Source: Sinonovacula constricta (Eukaryota; Mollusca; Bivalvia; Cardiida; Solecurtidae). Taken from it: a DNA stretch of 64,000 nt. The stretch covers positions 17,379,960 to 17,443,959 of the forward strand of contig CM017563.1 in NCBI GenBank assembly GCA_007844125.1, in the 5' to 3' direction. Shown here piece by piece: positions 13,760 through 26,789 of the stretch (position 1 is its first letter; each line of letters opens with the position of its first letter). A program made the position numbers and the translations under genes. The notes under the pieces are model-generated. The model worked only from the letters and a program-made list of their open reading frames with translations, was not told the DNA's origin and ran no database searches.

Positions 13760-14217
13760 GAGTTACCTTAAAAACTGACAGACCAAACAGACTCAGACTG
13801 ATCGACAGACTGCCTGATTGACAGACTGCCTGATCGACCAACTGAGTACATGACTGCTTAATCTAACTTAACTGAGTAAACAAATATGGTAATCAGGTTT
13901 CTCAATAGGATTTTTGGATTCCTGGTCTAAAGAAGTAGGAGTAAACAGGGATTTAGAAACAAGTAATTAAGTTAAACATAAGTTTAAAGTCCAGGTTATT
14001 TAGCTAATTTATTGATTGTTAACAAGTTTTGTTAACTCTTTCAGTATTACATGAAATGCCATTTGTGAGAAATTAAAACTTGAAATATGAAGAAAAAAAT
14101 TAATATGAAGTTAAAATCAATAATTAATTAAAACTCCATTCTCCCAGATGAAGGGAGAGACATGTATTCTGAAAAAGCATGGAGTCTTGTTTGGAATTGT
14201 GAATTACCAAATAACCC

Positions 14218-14415
14218 CAGCCTTCTCATTTGCATATGCAAATTATTTACATCATGACACATAGTTCCATAAAACAATGGACATTCCTTCTCATTTGCAT
14301 ATGCAAATTATCACCATCTGACACATAGTTCAGTAGAACATGAGACAATCCTCCTCATTTGCATACATGCAATTTATCACCATTTAACATACAGTTCAGT
14401 AAAACAAGGGACAAT
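14218..14415 (+). repeat. Three 64-66 bp repeats, each with a palindromic octamer motif
   Basis: Each unit has ATTTGCATATGCAAAT (14228-14243, 14293-14308) or the variant ATTTGCATACATGCAATT (from 14357), followed by ACATAGTTC.....AAACA..GGACA. The palindrome joins two POU octamers (ATTTGCAT and ATGCAAAT). Confidence 0.85.
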
Positions 14416-14755
14416 CATTGCCAGATCAATGTGGGACAAAGACTGACTCTCATTTCCATATTAGAGTTAGACAACAGCTTCTTCTCCAAGAAAATTGATT
14501 TTCTAACAATTTTCAGGAGGATTGCATGACAAAAAACATCAAGTGTTTAACCATATACTTGAGAAATTTCATTGCTTTGTTTACAAAATGCTGAGAAAGC
14601 AAATTTTTTCATTTTTCCAAGCACAGTGAACAAATGCAAATGATATAATCATGCTAGTAAAGAATTTCAAGATTTTCTTTTGAATAAAAATTATGATACA
14701 AAAGAAAACTGAGATCAACATCTTTACAGCTTTATTCCAAGTGGTTCTTTTATTA

Positions 14756-15335
14756 TATTAGACTTATATTGCCCTATGCACTAAGTTAGACTTATATTGC
14801 CCTATGCAGTAAGTTAGACTTATATTGCCCTATGCAGTAAGTTAGACTTATATTGCCCTATGCAGTAAGTTAGACTTATATTGCCCTATGCAGTAAGTTA
14901 GACTTATATTGCCCTATTCACTAAGTTAGACTTATATTGCCCTATGCAGTAAGTTAGACTTATATTGCCCTATGCAGTAAGTTAGACTTATATTGCCCTA
15001 TGCAGTAAGTTAGACTTATATTGCCCTATGCAGTAAGTTAGACTTATATTGCCCTATGCAGTAAGTTACTTAATTGCCCTATTCACTAAGTTAGACTTAT
15101 ATTGCCCTATGCAGTTAGTTAGACTTATACTGCCCTATGCAGTAAGTTAGACTTATATTGCCCTATGCAGTAAGTTACTTAATTGCCCTATTCACTAAGT
15201 TAGACTTATATTGCCCTATGCAGTTAGTTAGACTTATACTGCCCTATGCAGTAAGTTAGACCTATATTGCCCTATGCAGTAAGTTAGACTTATATTGCCC
15301 TATGCACTAAGTTAGATTTATATTGCCCTATGCAC
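14756..15335 (+). repeat. 28-bp minisatellite, about 20 copies, with a 109-bp higher-order repeat
   Basis: The unit is AAGTTAGACTTATATTGCCC followed by TATGCAGT. Within it a four-unit block containing the variants TTACTTAATTGCC, CTATTCACTAAG, CAGTTAG and TATACTGCC occurs twice, 109 bases apart (starting near 15061 and 15170), which shows a recent multi-unit duplication. Confidence 0.95.
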
Positions 15336-16603
15336 TTAATTACTGGGTATGGTTTAAGGCATAGTTTTACAGCCATGGCAGCATTATAATTACCTAAAGA
15401 TGCAATCATCTCATGACAATTGAAACAGTGTTTGTGTCAGAGAAAATACAATCATATACAAGCATTGAAAGCACAAGTAAATAAAAGTATTACAATATAA
15501 TTGGAGATTTAAACGTGTTTGGTATTTTTTATGTTTGTAAAATGCAAATTTCGACTTCAAATATGCATATTCATGACATATGCTTACGACATCTAAGAGA
15601 TTTTAAAGCATCTTGGTCACAGTCTGTAAAATTTTGCATTTTTATAATTATTTTAGAAATAGCAAAAAAATGTTATTAAGAACAATAATTTTGAAAGAAA
15701 ACAACCTCTTATTCATTTGATTGATAATTCTGTCTGCATACTGTTCTTTTAAATAGTGGGTTGTCTTTAGGTTGTGAAAACAAAAGTGTTGCGGTGCTGT
15801 TTGCTGTTGTCCCAATGATCACTATCAGCATATAATCCTGATCGATAGAAATTTAGTCTGCTAAGAGTACCGGAATCTGCAAAAAAGGGTCTGCCTTCCG
15901 ATTAAGACAGGGTTGTTGGTGGGGGTTTTTTTGCCCATTTTGAATACTGATATTGGGTCATGTTCACAATTATTAAAAGTATGTTTTCTTCAAAATTTCA
16001 AGAAGAAAATGTCCAATTCAAAGATTGAAAAAAAAAATGTAATCCTACCCCCTAGTCAAATAAATTGCATAATTGAATGACGTCACATGAGAAATAGATA
16101 TTGCTTTGAAAATAAGTGAAATATGAATGGAGTTGAATGAACTAAATATTTGATTTTTGTTTTATTTGATATGCCGGTACAGAATACAGTTTGAGTTCTT
16201 CCCAATTTTGTCAGAAACAAGGTGAAAAAAAATCCCAATTCTTGGGGTTAAAAGTCATGTTCCCAAAATGGTGAGAAAAAAAACAACCTGTAAGAAAATA
16301 TGGGATAGCTTACTAAACCAAATTCAAATGAACATCTCTTACCTGAGGTACGGTACAGTGATTAATCTTTCAAATGCTAACAATAAAATGGAAGATAGAC
16401 AAGGCTGATCATTGCCATTGAAGCAAAGTTAACTGTTGTTTAGATTTCAACAAACAAAGGGATCAAGAACATTCAGAGCTTTTGGAATTGATAATTTATT
16501 ACTTTTTTACTATTAAGCAGCGTTATTTTTTTTTCCTTTCTGAGGGCAATGCTTGAGCTAAGATTTTTTATGTTTATGAATATGTTACCATTTAAAATAA
16601 TAT

Positions 16604-16760
16604 GTTAACCCTTAGCTTGCTGCATATGTTAAATACCCATGGTAAATTCTCAGGATTTTTTTGCTTTAATATTATATGTTACATATGTCAGGGTTGATAT
16701 AGTTATAAACAGACTGATCAGTAAATAGTGTAGATCCTGATCTGACAGCTCACAGGAGAT
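16604..16760 (+). repeat. Dispersed repeat E, copy 1
   Basis: Runs from GTTAACCCTTAGCTTGCTGC to ATAGTGTAGATCCTGATCTGACAGCT. The same two ends appear in reverse at 21625-21790. Fragments with CAGGATCTGCACTA lie at 6900-6965 and 20340-20420. Confidence 0.6.
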
Positions 16761-18374
16761 AAACCAAGGTTATTAATTGTTTGCTTTTGAAAAACTATCT
16801 AACATTTTCACTACCAGTTTGAATATAATTATAATAAAATTCACAAAAAAAATTTTTCAAAATTTTTAAAAATTTAACGACATAAGAAATCCTTTGACAG
16901 CAACTATAGCATGTAATTTTTACAGTAAAAGCATAAAGGGCTTGACAGGTCCATTATTGGAAGATCCCAAAACACTGTGGGAAAACACCAGAAAACAACA
17001 CTGTTTATATTTCAGGTGATAGGCAAGAAATTAGCTAAACACAGCACCTGTGATTAAATCTTAAAAACATAGACTCATATAAGCCTTAATTCTAAAACAA
17101 TGTATAGAAAATAACTGAACTGCAGGTAACATTGTTGATATTTATCAATATAATTGTAATATAAATCTCATAAAAAAAGAACATTTTCTATAAAAGCATG
17201 AGAAGATTTAAATATGGACAAATATATTTTGTGCAAGGTTCAACAAAGAAATATGCAATATAACTATACAGCATCGGAAGATCCAAATGCACACAAGAAA
17301 ACTTATTATAACGAAAAAATAACTGCAAGGCAATATTTATTCACTGAATTCTTAAAGCATAAAAAAAATAACATTGAACACTGAGAAGAATAAGCTTCAC
17401 AGACAAGTTGACAATATTTATTTATTTATAAAAAAATAAATAAAAAATAACCAGTTTATACTGAAGTGATTGTGTAATGGCTCCTTGCGGTTCCCTAGAC
17501 CATTCTGACAGCGCACTTATCTCCCTATAAACATGCCCTCATGCAGCATGTGTACATTATAAAAACATGCCAATCACCTTACTTGTTGATTGGCCTGTTT
17601 ACTGAATGGGTTTAAACAAATATTACACTTGAACTTGCTGAAGTTTGGGTTTCTGTTAGTGTTTCATGCGCACAAATACAGCACTGGGTTCGGGGGAAAA
17701 GTAAATTTTATCAATATAAAAAATAATAAGTGTAAACAAACGAGAGATAAACAACTAAAGAAAAAAAGTCAAAAGTGATTATAAAAATGTTCTACTGGTA
17801 TATAGTAATCAAGTGGTATGTTATTTTGAAAGTTCAGTTATGTGATATTGAAAGTTGGTTATATTATTGTTACTGTTGGTTACTTGTGGCTTATGTTATT
17901 ATAAATTGAATGATGGTTATGAATGTTTAAATTAATGCGTTTTTTCTTCCTTTTCAATTTCCTGTAATAGACCATTAATTGCATATAAGTGTGTTAATTA
18001 AATTTGGTGTTATTCCAATCACTTTACAAAAAAATAAATACAAAAAAAATAAATGTTTTTGTTCAAAATTTTTGTGGGAAATTGATTTGATAAAAAAAGA
18101 TGACATACCGGTGGACAGGACCTTTAAAAGTTAAGAATAAAAAATTAACGATAAAAAATAACATAAACTGATTGTGTTTAACCGTTCCTTTGCTGGAAAC
18201 ACCATTAGGATGGTGTTTGTTTTATGTTAATAGGGTGAGTGGGGTTCCAGTAACCTAAGTAAATGGTTCAACTGTTTTATGACAATTTTCTTTTCTTCCA
18301 GCTGATGCTCCAGATGCTGATGTTCTGCTGCTACTACTGCTGCTGCTGACAATGAGGATGAGAATATTGTTTGT

Positions 18375-18650
18375 TTATTGGGTTTATCGTCCCACTAACA
18401 GTATTTCAGTTATCTGGAGACCGTGTCCACTTGAAGCAGATATAGCGCTGCCTTCACTGCATATAGCATGCTGTGAACACCTGGTATGACACCATACCCA
18501 GTCACATTATCCTGACACCAGTTGTGGAACTACCATTATATTTGCTTGAGTGTTAGCAAGGGAGCTATGCCACTACCATTTTTAACGACTACTGACTTTC
18601 CCGTACTTGGAGCCGATGCTCTACCATTCATTGTGCTACCAGGTCTGGTC
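18375..18650 (-). mobile_element. SINE-B, full length
   Basis: Reads TTGGGTTTATCGTCCCACTA, GTGTCCACTTGAAGC, CCAGTCACATTATCCTGACA and GGAGCCGATGCTCTACC as a reverse complement of SINE-B. The B-box area is partly deleted. Confidence 0.87.
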
Positions 18651-19609
18651 AAGGATGAGATTAAGTAAGAAAAGGTGGAGGTGAGTCATACGGAATTGAC
18701 TACCATTACTTTACTTGTTGTTAATTAAAATCATCATGACAGGTATATAAAAAATAAGAACTCAGAGATGATAAAGCAATAAAAAACAGTTTTCAGTAAG
18801 TAACATGACCCAGAGAATGACAGAAAGCAAAAAAAAGAATCTTTTCATTGAAGCAAGCTAAGGCAGGAGAGAGCCAGTATGTAAAAAGTTAAGCTCCATG
18901 GGTTAGATGAATAAAAATTTGAACAGAAGTCCTAATCAATTCTGCTCCCATAGAGCTTTTCTTTCAGTTCACCGGGCCGGGCTGATTGTATTATAAGACG
19001 CGACCGATCAGCAAAAAGGAATTAGACTCGATCAATGTGAGGTTTGGGCTTTTACATTTCGATTGAGCGAACATGAATAATATTTCATCCCACCCAGTAA
19101 TTACGACTCTATGTTTTCCCGCAGTGTTTAAATAAGGTGTTACATTGTACAATGTTTGGTTACGGAAGGCAATATTCTATATTTATGATTTTATCTGAAA
19201 ACCTGTAGGGGGGAGGTTGTATAGCACTTGAGTTCAGACCTTGCATACAGAAAGGAGCTTTTAAAAATCACAATATACAGAGCTGTTTAGATTGGTTTAT
19301 AATCTTTAAATTATATTCCGAAAGGGAAATGTTAGCAAAAGCAAATTTGCATGATCTACTGAAAGTAAATGAGTGCATTGTGGTATAACATAACTCTTTA
19401 GGGGCTGACATTTTGAAGAAGAAAAAAATGTTTCAGCTTGCAAAACTGTTGTGACTTGAATATATTAGAACACCTGCTTATATGTGCAGACAGTACTGCT
19501 TACTTTTTTGTCTAATGTCTGAAACTTAAACTTTTAAAGTCTCAGTTTTTATGTTTAGTTTATATGTAATAAAGTATACTTTGTATTACCTGTCATTTTA
19601 TCACAGACA

Positions 19610-19981
19610 CAATTATCATATATCACTCTCACTCTATTTTATACTTTCATATACTTTTACTGGCTCACTTTGTCCTTCTTTCTGGCAAACTATATCATTT
19701 TACTCCCTCTATCTCAGTCTGTCCCTCTCTATCTGACTATTTCTCTCTCTCTCTCTCTCTCTCAATTCTCTCTGACCCTCTTGTTCCTTTTATCTGTGTC
19801 TGTTTTCTCTCTACCTTACTTTCACTATCTCTCTCTCCATCTCTCTGTTTCTTATCTCTCTCTCACTCTCATTTTCTCTATCTCTCTCTTTCTGTCTCTC
19901 CTGTTTCCTCCTCTCTGTTCATCTTAATTTGTTTTCTCTTGGCTCACTCTGTCCTTCTTTCTGGCAAACTCTATTATTTTA

Positions 19982-20013
<32 letters not shown>

Positions 20014-20290
20014 CCCTCTCTATTTGACTATTTCTTCCTCTATCTCCTAATTCTCTCTGACAACTCATTCCTTTTCTGTCTCTTCTCTCTCTCTCCCTCC
20101 CTCCCTCTTTCTCTCTGTCCATTTGTCTGTCTCTTTCCTCCTCCTCCCTTGGCTCACTCTGTAGTTCTTTCTGGAAAAGTATACTATTATTTTTTTTCTT
20201 TTAATTAATCTTGTATCCATCTCTCTTTACATATCTCTTATTCCAATTCAATCTCTCACTCTTCCCTCCATCTCTCTCTTTGTTCACTAT
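19610..20290 (+). repeat. CT-rich polypyrimidine tract with internal duplications
   Basis: About 680 bp of almost pure pyrimidine (CTCTCT runs at 19741-19762 and 19981-20008). A phrase TGGCTCACT.TGTCCTTCTTTC recurs at about 19660, 19940 and 20150. Reading frames here are low-complexity and not genes. Confidence 0.9.
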
Positions 20291-21624
20291 TTATAACTTT
20301 TTAAACAATTGGTACTGAAATGGCATATTTTTATCAAAATGTCATTATAAGAGCAGATCCATATCAGCCTTTGGCCCGCTGACAGCTGATCTGTGTAAAC
20401 AGGATCTGCACTATTTTCTGCAGTCTTTTAAAGTATGACTAGTTCAACTAGCAATTATCACTAATGCTAGCAAATTTCCAGGATTTTAGTATGGGCTGTA
20501 GGTAGATTTCACATCAGTGAAGATCCTTTATCTTGGCATCCATCTTTGATGGCAACTTCAAGTGATTACCAGATGAATTGTATAGAAGCGTAAACTTTAT
20601 TTTCTTGTTATTTGTGATCCAAAAATTAAAAGCCATACACCATTTGAAAGCTCTTGAAATTCATATTTTAGAATGCAATATTTTTAAAATTGATAAATGC
20701 ATAAAGAATTAATATACAAAAATAAATAAAATTATTGGCTCATCCTTAAACAAAATGAACAGTGTAAATTTTTTGGTTGTATTTTTTTGTTGTATTTTTT
20801 TTTACCTTTAAACTATCAAAATATAGTTTTGATAGTTAAAATACTTCATAAACACTGTTAAATTTGATATAAAATTCAGTAAAATAGACTGGAAAATAAA
20901 AACACAGTGGTTAGTTTAATACAACACAGATTTTCCAGATTTGGGCCTGCATTAGCTTCTGCCTTCAAAGATGGCTGCCTTAAACTGTCTTATCAGTGCC
21001 TATGACATCACATGGAAACTATCTATATGATGACCCTTTTTTTCTCCTAAGTCCACAGGATGCCCATTTTCTGAAATAATGGGTCCTGACAAAAACTAAT
21101 GGGTTCCTATATATAAGGTACACCATTTATTATTGTAATATTACCTCATCTACCAAAAATATGTCCACCTTTAAAACAAAGCTACCAAAGAATAAGTTTT
21201 TAGACAGTGTTGTTGAAACGTACGTGATGTCATAGGGTGCAACAGTGAATAATCAGTATCATTATTATTTACATCAGGTTCCTTGTCACTAACTGCAAAA
21301 AAGTACTGTCAGCATTTGCTGGAAGGTGGAAAACCTTCTGACACTTAATCCTCAGCCCATACTGAGACTTGAACTCACAAGTGAGAGGCAACCAGTCTGA
21401 GTTAAACCAGCCACAGGCGCCCCTCTTACATCTTTATTTCTCATCAAACATCTATTGAACTGAAATCATCATATAGGCTGGAAACAGAGATAAAGAATCA
21501 CTTGGACTGTTTACCTAGAGTACCAAGCTATTTAGGACCTTACTTAGATAGAACGGATCATACTGTTTCTTGCTATCAAACCTTAGCTTGCTAAGCTTAG
21601 TATTTATATTGCTAAATTTTGGCA

Positions 21625-21790
21625 AATAATGTAGATCCTCATTACGATGTTCCCCGCTGGGAGCTGTCTGATCAGGATCTGCACTATTTGCTAATGAGTC
21701 TCTAGCAACTTATGCCTTTGCATCATTGATTGTCAATTGAAAAGGATTAGAAGAATTAGTCAGGATTATTGACATTAGCTAAGGGTTAAC
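21625..21790 (-). repeat. Dispersed repeat E, copy 2
   Basis: Ends are GGGAGCTGTCTGATCAGG (left) and AGCTAAGGGTTAAC (right), reversed relative to the 16.6 kb copy. A short non-autonomous element is likely; its class is unknown. Confidence 0.6.
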
Positions 21791-22989
21791 TAAAAATAAC
21801 ACAGGCACCAAGGCTTATGAGAAAGGGATGATATTTCACTTAACATCTTTTATCAAGCCACCAAATAAAAATAGTACAAGGCCAATGTTTTTATCAGTAA
21901 AAATAACAAAACAGATTGTGAACATCATTCATTTCAGACTGACCTACATACTATCAGTACATACACCTTAGATATGAATCAACAGAGTTACTATCCAGAA
22001 AACTGTGACTCACAGAAAAAAAAAAATCTGTACCATTAAAGGTATTGTTGGTCCATATGAAAAAGAAAAAAAGAAGGACTTGTACCATTGTCCTGGCTGA
22101 CCTAGGTTCATTAAAACTTGATACCTGATGCATTTTTTTCTTTCAAAATCTTGTTCTTAACAAAAGTGTTTGTTTCATTTTCACAATAAAAAAGATAGTT
22201 ACACAGATTGTGTTAAGTAGTAATGTGTCAAGATAATTATGCTAAAATTACTGGAAGGGATTATTCCCAGGGGGAATTTGTCCCAGGAGTGTGGTAAGGT
22301 TATGGGGATCCAAGGCCTGCTTACCATTTTACCAATGGTAGTGCATTTAGCCTTAGCAGAATCAAGTGTGCCACCAAGTACACATACTAACTAGTAAATG
22401 ACCCTTCTAGCTGTGTTCACCCTGACTTGTGTTATCCCTCTCTTATGGCTGAGCAAAATAGACTTTAAATTTGGTCATTGTCAATGCCTGTAACTGCTTA
22501 ATTTATTAAGAAAACTATGTTGACTCATTGAAATAAATGTGACAACAATATAAATCTCTGATAAACTAAGGACAGTGTATTGCAATAAATGTAACATCAT
22601 TTAGTTTTCTGAGTTTACCACAAGAACATCATTTTGTCAGTTTTATATCCTCCATGCTATACATACATGTGTAAGAACACCTGTGTTGAATGTATAAACG
22701 ATGAATGTCAAAAACATTCAAGTTTGATAACATACTGCAGCTGTCGAAAAAAAATCCAGTTTGCAACATTTAGAGTTATTTTTGACATATAAGATGACTT
22801 TATCTAGTGAAAACCCAGGGATTGGCCAACCAAGCAATTCTGCAATATTCTCGCAATTAAATCTGCAAAACAGCACTGACTTCAATTAAATTGCACTGAA
22901 AAATTGCATACCGACCGGGATTGAAGAAATTGTTCAATAAAATGTTAAAATACGTTTTCATTGGTTCTCACAGATTCTGTCGTTCAACA

Positions 22990-23350
22990 GAAATCTCTGA
23001 CACTAACTAGACTATATGTCAAAATGGCGGTCTACATATAACAAAGACATATATATGTATATGCGGATTTATTGACAACACATATTATTTTTTTCCATTG
23101 AATCTTTGCATGATGAAACATGAATTTACATCAACGCATATATAATATAATAAAACATTGTGTGCAAGCGTTGTTATTTTTTATTGACTCTTCCATGTAT
23201 AAACTTATATGTTTTCATATCCTTTATAGAATTTGATCAATTTATACATATTATGACACATACAACCATTTTAAAGGTGGATTCTGGTAAATCATTGTGG
23301 ATTTCGGTGGATTCCGGTATTTTTGGTGGATTCCTGTAAGTCGTGTTACC
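22990..23350. mobile_element. Partial relative of the intron-1 inverted-repeat element
   Basis: Matches the reverse complement of the 28514-29000 part of the element above: ATATATGTATATGCGGATTT, GTTGTTATTTTTTATTGACTCTTCC, ACATACAACCATTTTAAAGG, several GTGGATTCCGG repeats and the end TAAGTCGTGTTACCGC. It lacks about 190 bp of internal sequence and the opposite terminus. Confidence 0.7.
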
Positions 23351-24836
23351 GCTTTGAAAGCTATGTTAAAAACAGTACCAGTAAGGTCCTACATAGAACA
23401 CATTCTCCAATAAACAATACCGGCTGAAAACTCAGCCAAGGCAACAAATATAGAGCACAATGATAAGGATAAAAACGGTGAAATATGTAACAAAAATAAC
23501 ACTTATCAAAATCTCAATACATTAAACAAATAAAAAATTTCAAACCAATAAAGCTTATGATATTAGTACTTCCAGTTGGGCCAGTAATTGTAAGTTAGAA
23601 AACAAGAAACAGATGATTTATAGACTTGTTGCAAATTGACATTCACAAAAGGTCTGTTCATGCAAGTAGTTTGTGCCACAGTCTGAAGACTGGTTTTATT
23701 ATTTTTACACAGTGATGTTCCATTCCATTTCATCTGATGCTTTGCAATGAAATTAAGGGATTGAACGATGAAGTGTACTGTTTTTTCTATATATATATAC
23801 AGACAAATCATACTTAACAAATGTTATTTAATTACAGCTCATTTTAATATTTTTGGAATGTTCATTGCTGTTATTATAAAAAATAAATAGCTGGTTTTGT
23901 TAAATAATTATGTCAATGTTATCTGATTATGTAAAAATATAGATAAGTAATTATTTAACATCATTTTAATATTCTTATTCACTACAGTAAATAAATTATT
24001 AAAAATTTATGTCTGTTTTCTGTTTTTGCTGTTTGTTTTGTATGTTTTTTTTTGTGTATGTTTTTTTCTCACAGCCATTATTGTTAGTTAAACAGAAATA
24101 TTAATAACTCAAATTAAATAACTTGACATCCACAAAGTAAAATTTGTCCTCCATTTTTTAATAAGTACATTTTTAGTATTTGATTACTTAACTACTTTTT
24201 ACTGCTGAGAAGGTAAAATAATCCCCAACAATGTTAAAAAATACTACAGAAAAGCTCTTAAAATGCATAGCGGTTAAAGTATACAAATACTTTTATTACA
24301 AAAAATATATTATAAAAATTAAACATATCATGGTTTTACCTAACTTTTAATAATCTGTCTCCAGCATTTTGCAAATAAGCTTAAGTGTTATGATGATAAA
24401 CTAGACACATAAGTTAACAAACTTTAACTCTCAACTCTAAAACAGAAAGCATCTCAACTTATGAAATACTGGGTTAGAGTTTCAATTATTCTAGAAAACA
24501 TTTGACTTATAAATACTTGCTTGAATGAATGATTGCTTAATCTTGTTTAAAATAACAAACTTTAAGATGACTTAATAATACAGGTATAATACATGATGTA
24601 TTTTGGAACTTAATGACTTTAAGACTTCTTTCTCAAGTTTAATTCCTGTATCAAACTGTACTGCTGACTTACTGTTGACACATTATTTTATTCTTTGTTA
24701 ATTGCTAAATACATTATCAAAACACAATAAAAAATACATTCTTAATGCTCACAAACGGTGTGGACTGCAGCTTTTGGACTGGGAGTCCTAGGACTCCTGT
24801 TTTCAAACCCTGAACTAATTTTGATTATGTAGATTG

Positions 24837-24924
<88 letters not shown>

Positions 24925-26136
24925 CTTGATATGAAAAACAATGCAAACAATAAAACATCAATAAATTTGGATTCCATTCTGCAACTAAAACAGACTATTT
25001 ACATAAGACTACAATGGAATGAATTTTTATTAAGCTATTATATATATATTGTCAAGGATATAGATCTATGCCATTTACCACACTACTGAAAAAGTTAAAA
25101 TGAAATCATTTTAGAAAAATAAGGTTTCATGTAAATGTAATGGTTTCTGAATAATAACACTACAATGTATTGATCAGAACAGTTACTGCATAGGTTATTT
25201 TAGAAATTATTTTTTATTGTGACTATGCATCAACAGTTCCTGATGAGCAGGAGTGGATGCTAAGGAACACTTATTCTAAAATTGCTAATGAGCTATCTCC
25301 TTGTTTATTTATTAAACAAGAAATAAGTAGAGTGATAAAATTAAGGTTGTTATAGCCACAGCTATTTGGTGGACCCCAGGTCAATGTCTGGGTAGAACCA
25401 GGATTTAGAATCAAAGAGTAATGGGCCAAGGCACCTACAAGATGGCAACCTGACCTATACTGCCTACTGGCACCCCTGTTTATTTTATTTTAATCTTAAA
25501 GATAAAGATCACCAAATGATATATAGAGGTCAAGCAACTCAATTTTATCGTTGTAGAAACATACTATTCTATTTTTAAGTGTATACTTATACATACGCCT
25601 ATTGATAAAATTTTCAGACCCCCATGAAGGTAGTGTGGCCATGATTTTCAAACTCTAAAGCTTTGATGTTTCAATTATCACTTTCTGTAAAGTAGTAGTA
25701 ACTGAACATATCTAAGCATTTCACCAACAGTATACATACCAGGATCCCAAAATCAAGTTTCAAATAAGTTTTTAAATCAAGTTTTGAGGCTCACTTTAGG
25801 GGGTTATTAAATAAATAAATACACAAATAAGGAACAAGAATTAACAGAAAACAAAGTGTGCCCAATTAGTACTGGCAGTGAAAGTTCAATATGAAAACAC
25901 CATCAGTCATCACCATGTATCAAATAAAGTACAAAGTAGTAGTAGTGTGTGGGTTGTTTTTTTTTTTCAATGATTGTTTATGCAAACAATTATCAACTTT
26001 TTCTAAACTAAGGCATACTTGCCAGCCAGGAAGGTTCCATAAAAGGGACAAAATCTTACGGCTACGGATTCATCAGCATCTTCGATTGTTTACGGTTCAA
26101 TGAACATCCAAAAGTTCTAAGAAAATGAAAACTTAC
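23351..26136. other. Intronic or intergenic AT-rich DNA left of the RYK-like exon
   Basis: Contains the CA/TA microsatellite and a diverged SINE-A piece (25355-25475). An 85-codon minus frame at 23563-23820 shows no RYK (WIF) similarity. No exon can be supported. Confidence 0.5.
24839..24921. repeat. (CA)n(TA)n microsatellite
   Basis: About ten CA units followed by about thirty TA units. Confidence 0.97.
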
Positions 26137-26248
26137 CAAGTAGTCGATTTGTCTCCTTAGCATCCATATATAAGTTAAGGTTTTGTTCTGACTTATGAAT
26201 AGTCCACATGAACACAAATAATCCAAAAATCGCCATTTGCGGCGTCAT
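26137..26248 (-). CDS. RYK: RYK/Derailed-like receptor, first coding exon
   Basis: On the minus strand an ATG (A at -3) opens 37 codons plus one base and ends at a consensus donor G|GTAAGT. Residues 5-17 are hydrophobic (MAIFGLFVFMWTI), consistent with a signal peptide. The exon then reads NLNLYMDAKETNRLLG. The LNLYM....RLLG pattern is how the WIF domain begins in RYK/Derailed, a Wnt-binding receptor with an inactive-type tyrosine kinase domain. WIF1 starts differently (YLWIDAHQARVLIG), so RYK fits better. Later exons (rest of WIF, transmembrane, kinase) should lie to the left; I could not identify any, so they are short, far apart or outside the window. Confidence 0.72.
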
Positions 26249-26789
26249 TTTGACGCGAATTCATTTGTTGAGCAAAGCACACAAATGTTGTACTCACTCT
26301 TGACAGAACCAATGTTTTTCACCAAGTTAGGTCATAACCTCTAACTCGGGTGAGAAATGTAAATCGGCATTTTGTAAATAAATACGACAAATTTATGCAG
26401 TTTAACGTTCATAAGTAAAAACGGTTTGAAGAAGTATGCACATTTAATTAGGTTATCTTACATTTAAGAAATAAATAAGTTTGGAGACTATAAAATTAGC
26501 ATAGGGTTTTTCGTAGATTTTACACGCGCGTGAAACATAATTGTCGGTATTACTCTGATTAAATACGTAGCCAAAGTGAATTAGAATACTTTATGACGTC
26601 TCTTGGTTTTAATTTTTAATAGTTCAAAAATATGTTGTATCAGATTTTATGTCTATGAACATACCACTATATTTTTCTTGTTTAAGTCACAACATATTCA
26701 AATTTTCACGGGTGTGTATTTAGTACAAGACGCCGCCGAAAGTTCGGCGAGTCAACGTTTTGTGTTTTTGTAACAAAATTATAGAAAAA
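26249..26789. promoter_or_regulatory. Divergent promoter between the RYK-like gene and SF3A1
   Basis: About 540 bp separate two head-to-head start codons (26248 minus, 26790 plus), so both promoters and 5' UTRs must share this space, unless an untranslated upstream exon exists. Visible elements are a palindrome CACGCGCGTG at 26523-26532, a CRE-like TGACGTC at 26594-26600 and an inverted pair GCGTCA-TTT-TGACGC at 26242-26256 that overlaps the minus-strand start codon. I see no clear TATA box for either gene. Confidence 0.6.

Larger units (their letters stand above)
12741..22989. other. Gene-poor block, mostly unassigned
   Basis: Contains the listed arrays, two SINE-B copies, repeat E copies and the CT tract. 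The longest frame (12778-13182, no ATG at its start) has no recognisable motif. Between 15340 and 18370 and between 20300 and 22980 I see nothing gene-like. Confidence 0.5.

Noticed and set aside
14756..15335. A CRISPR array
   Set aside because: Units are contiguous, with no unique spacers, in an animal genome; it is a minisatellite. The same holds for the 39-, 48- and 51-bp arrays.
19551..20208. Frames rich in Leu and Ser in the CT tract
   Set aside because: They are translations of CTCTCT repeats, with no conserved or membrane-protein pattern beyond that.
23563..23820. A further RYK exon on the minus strand
   Set aside because: An 85-codon frame in the right direction, but no WIF-domain pattern (FTW, ELYYV, LSCTG) and no acceptor/donor pair in the right phase.
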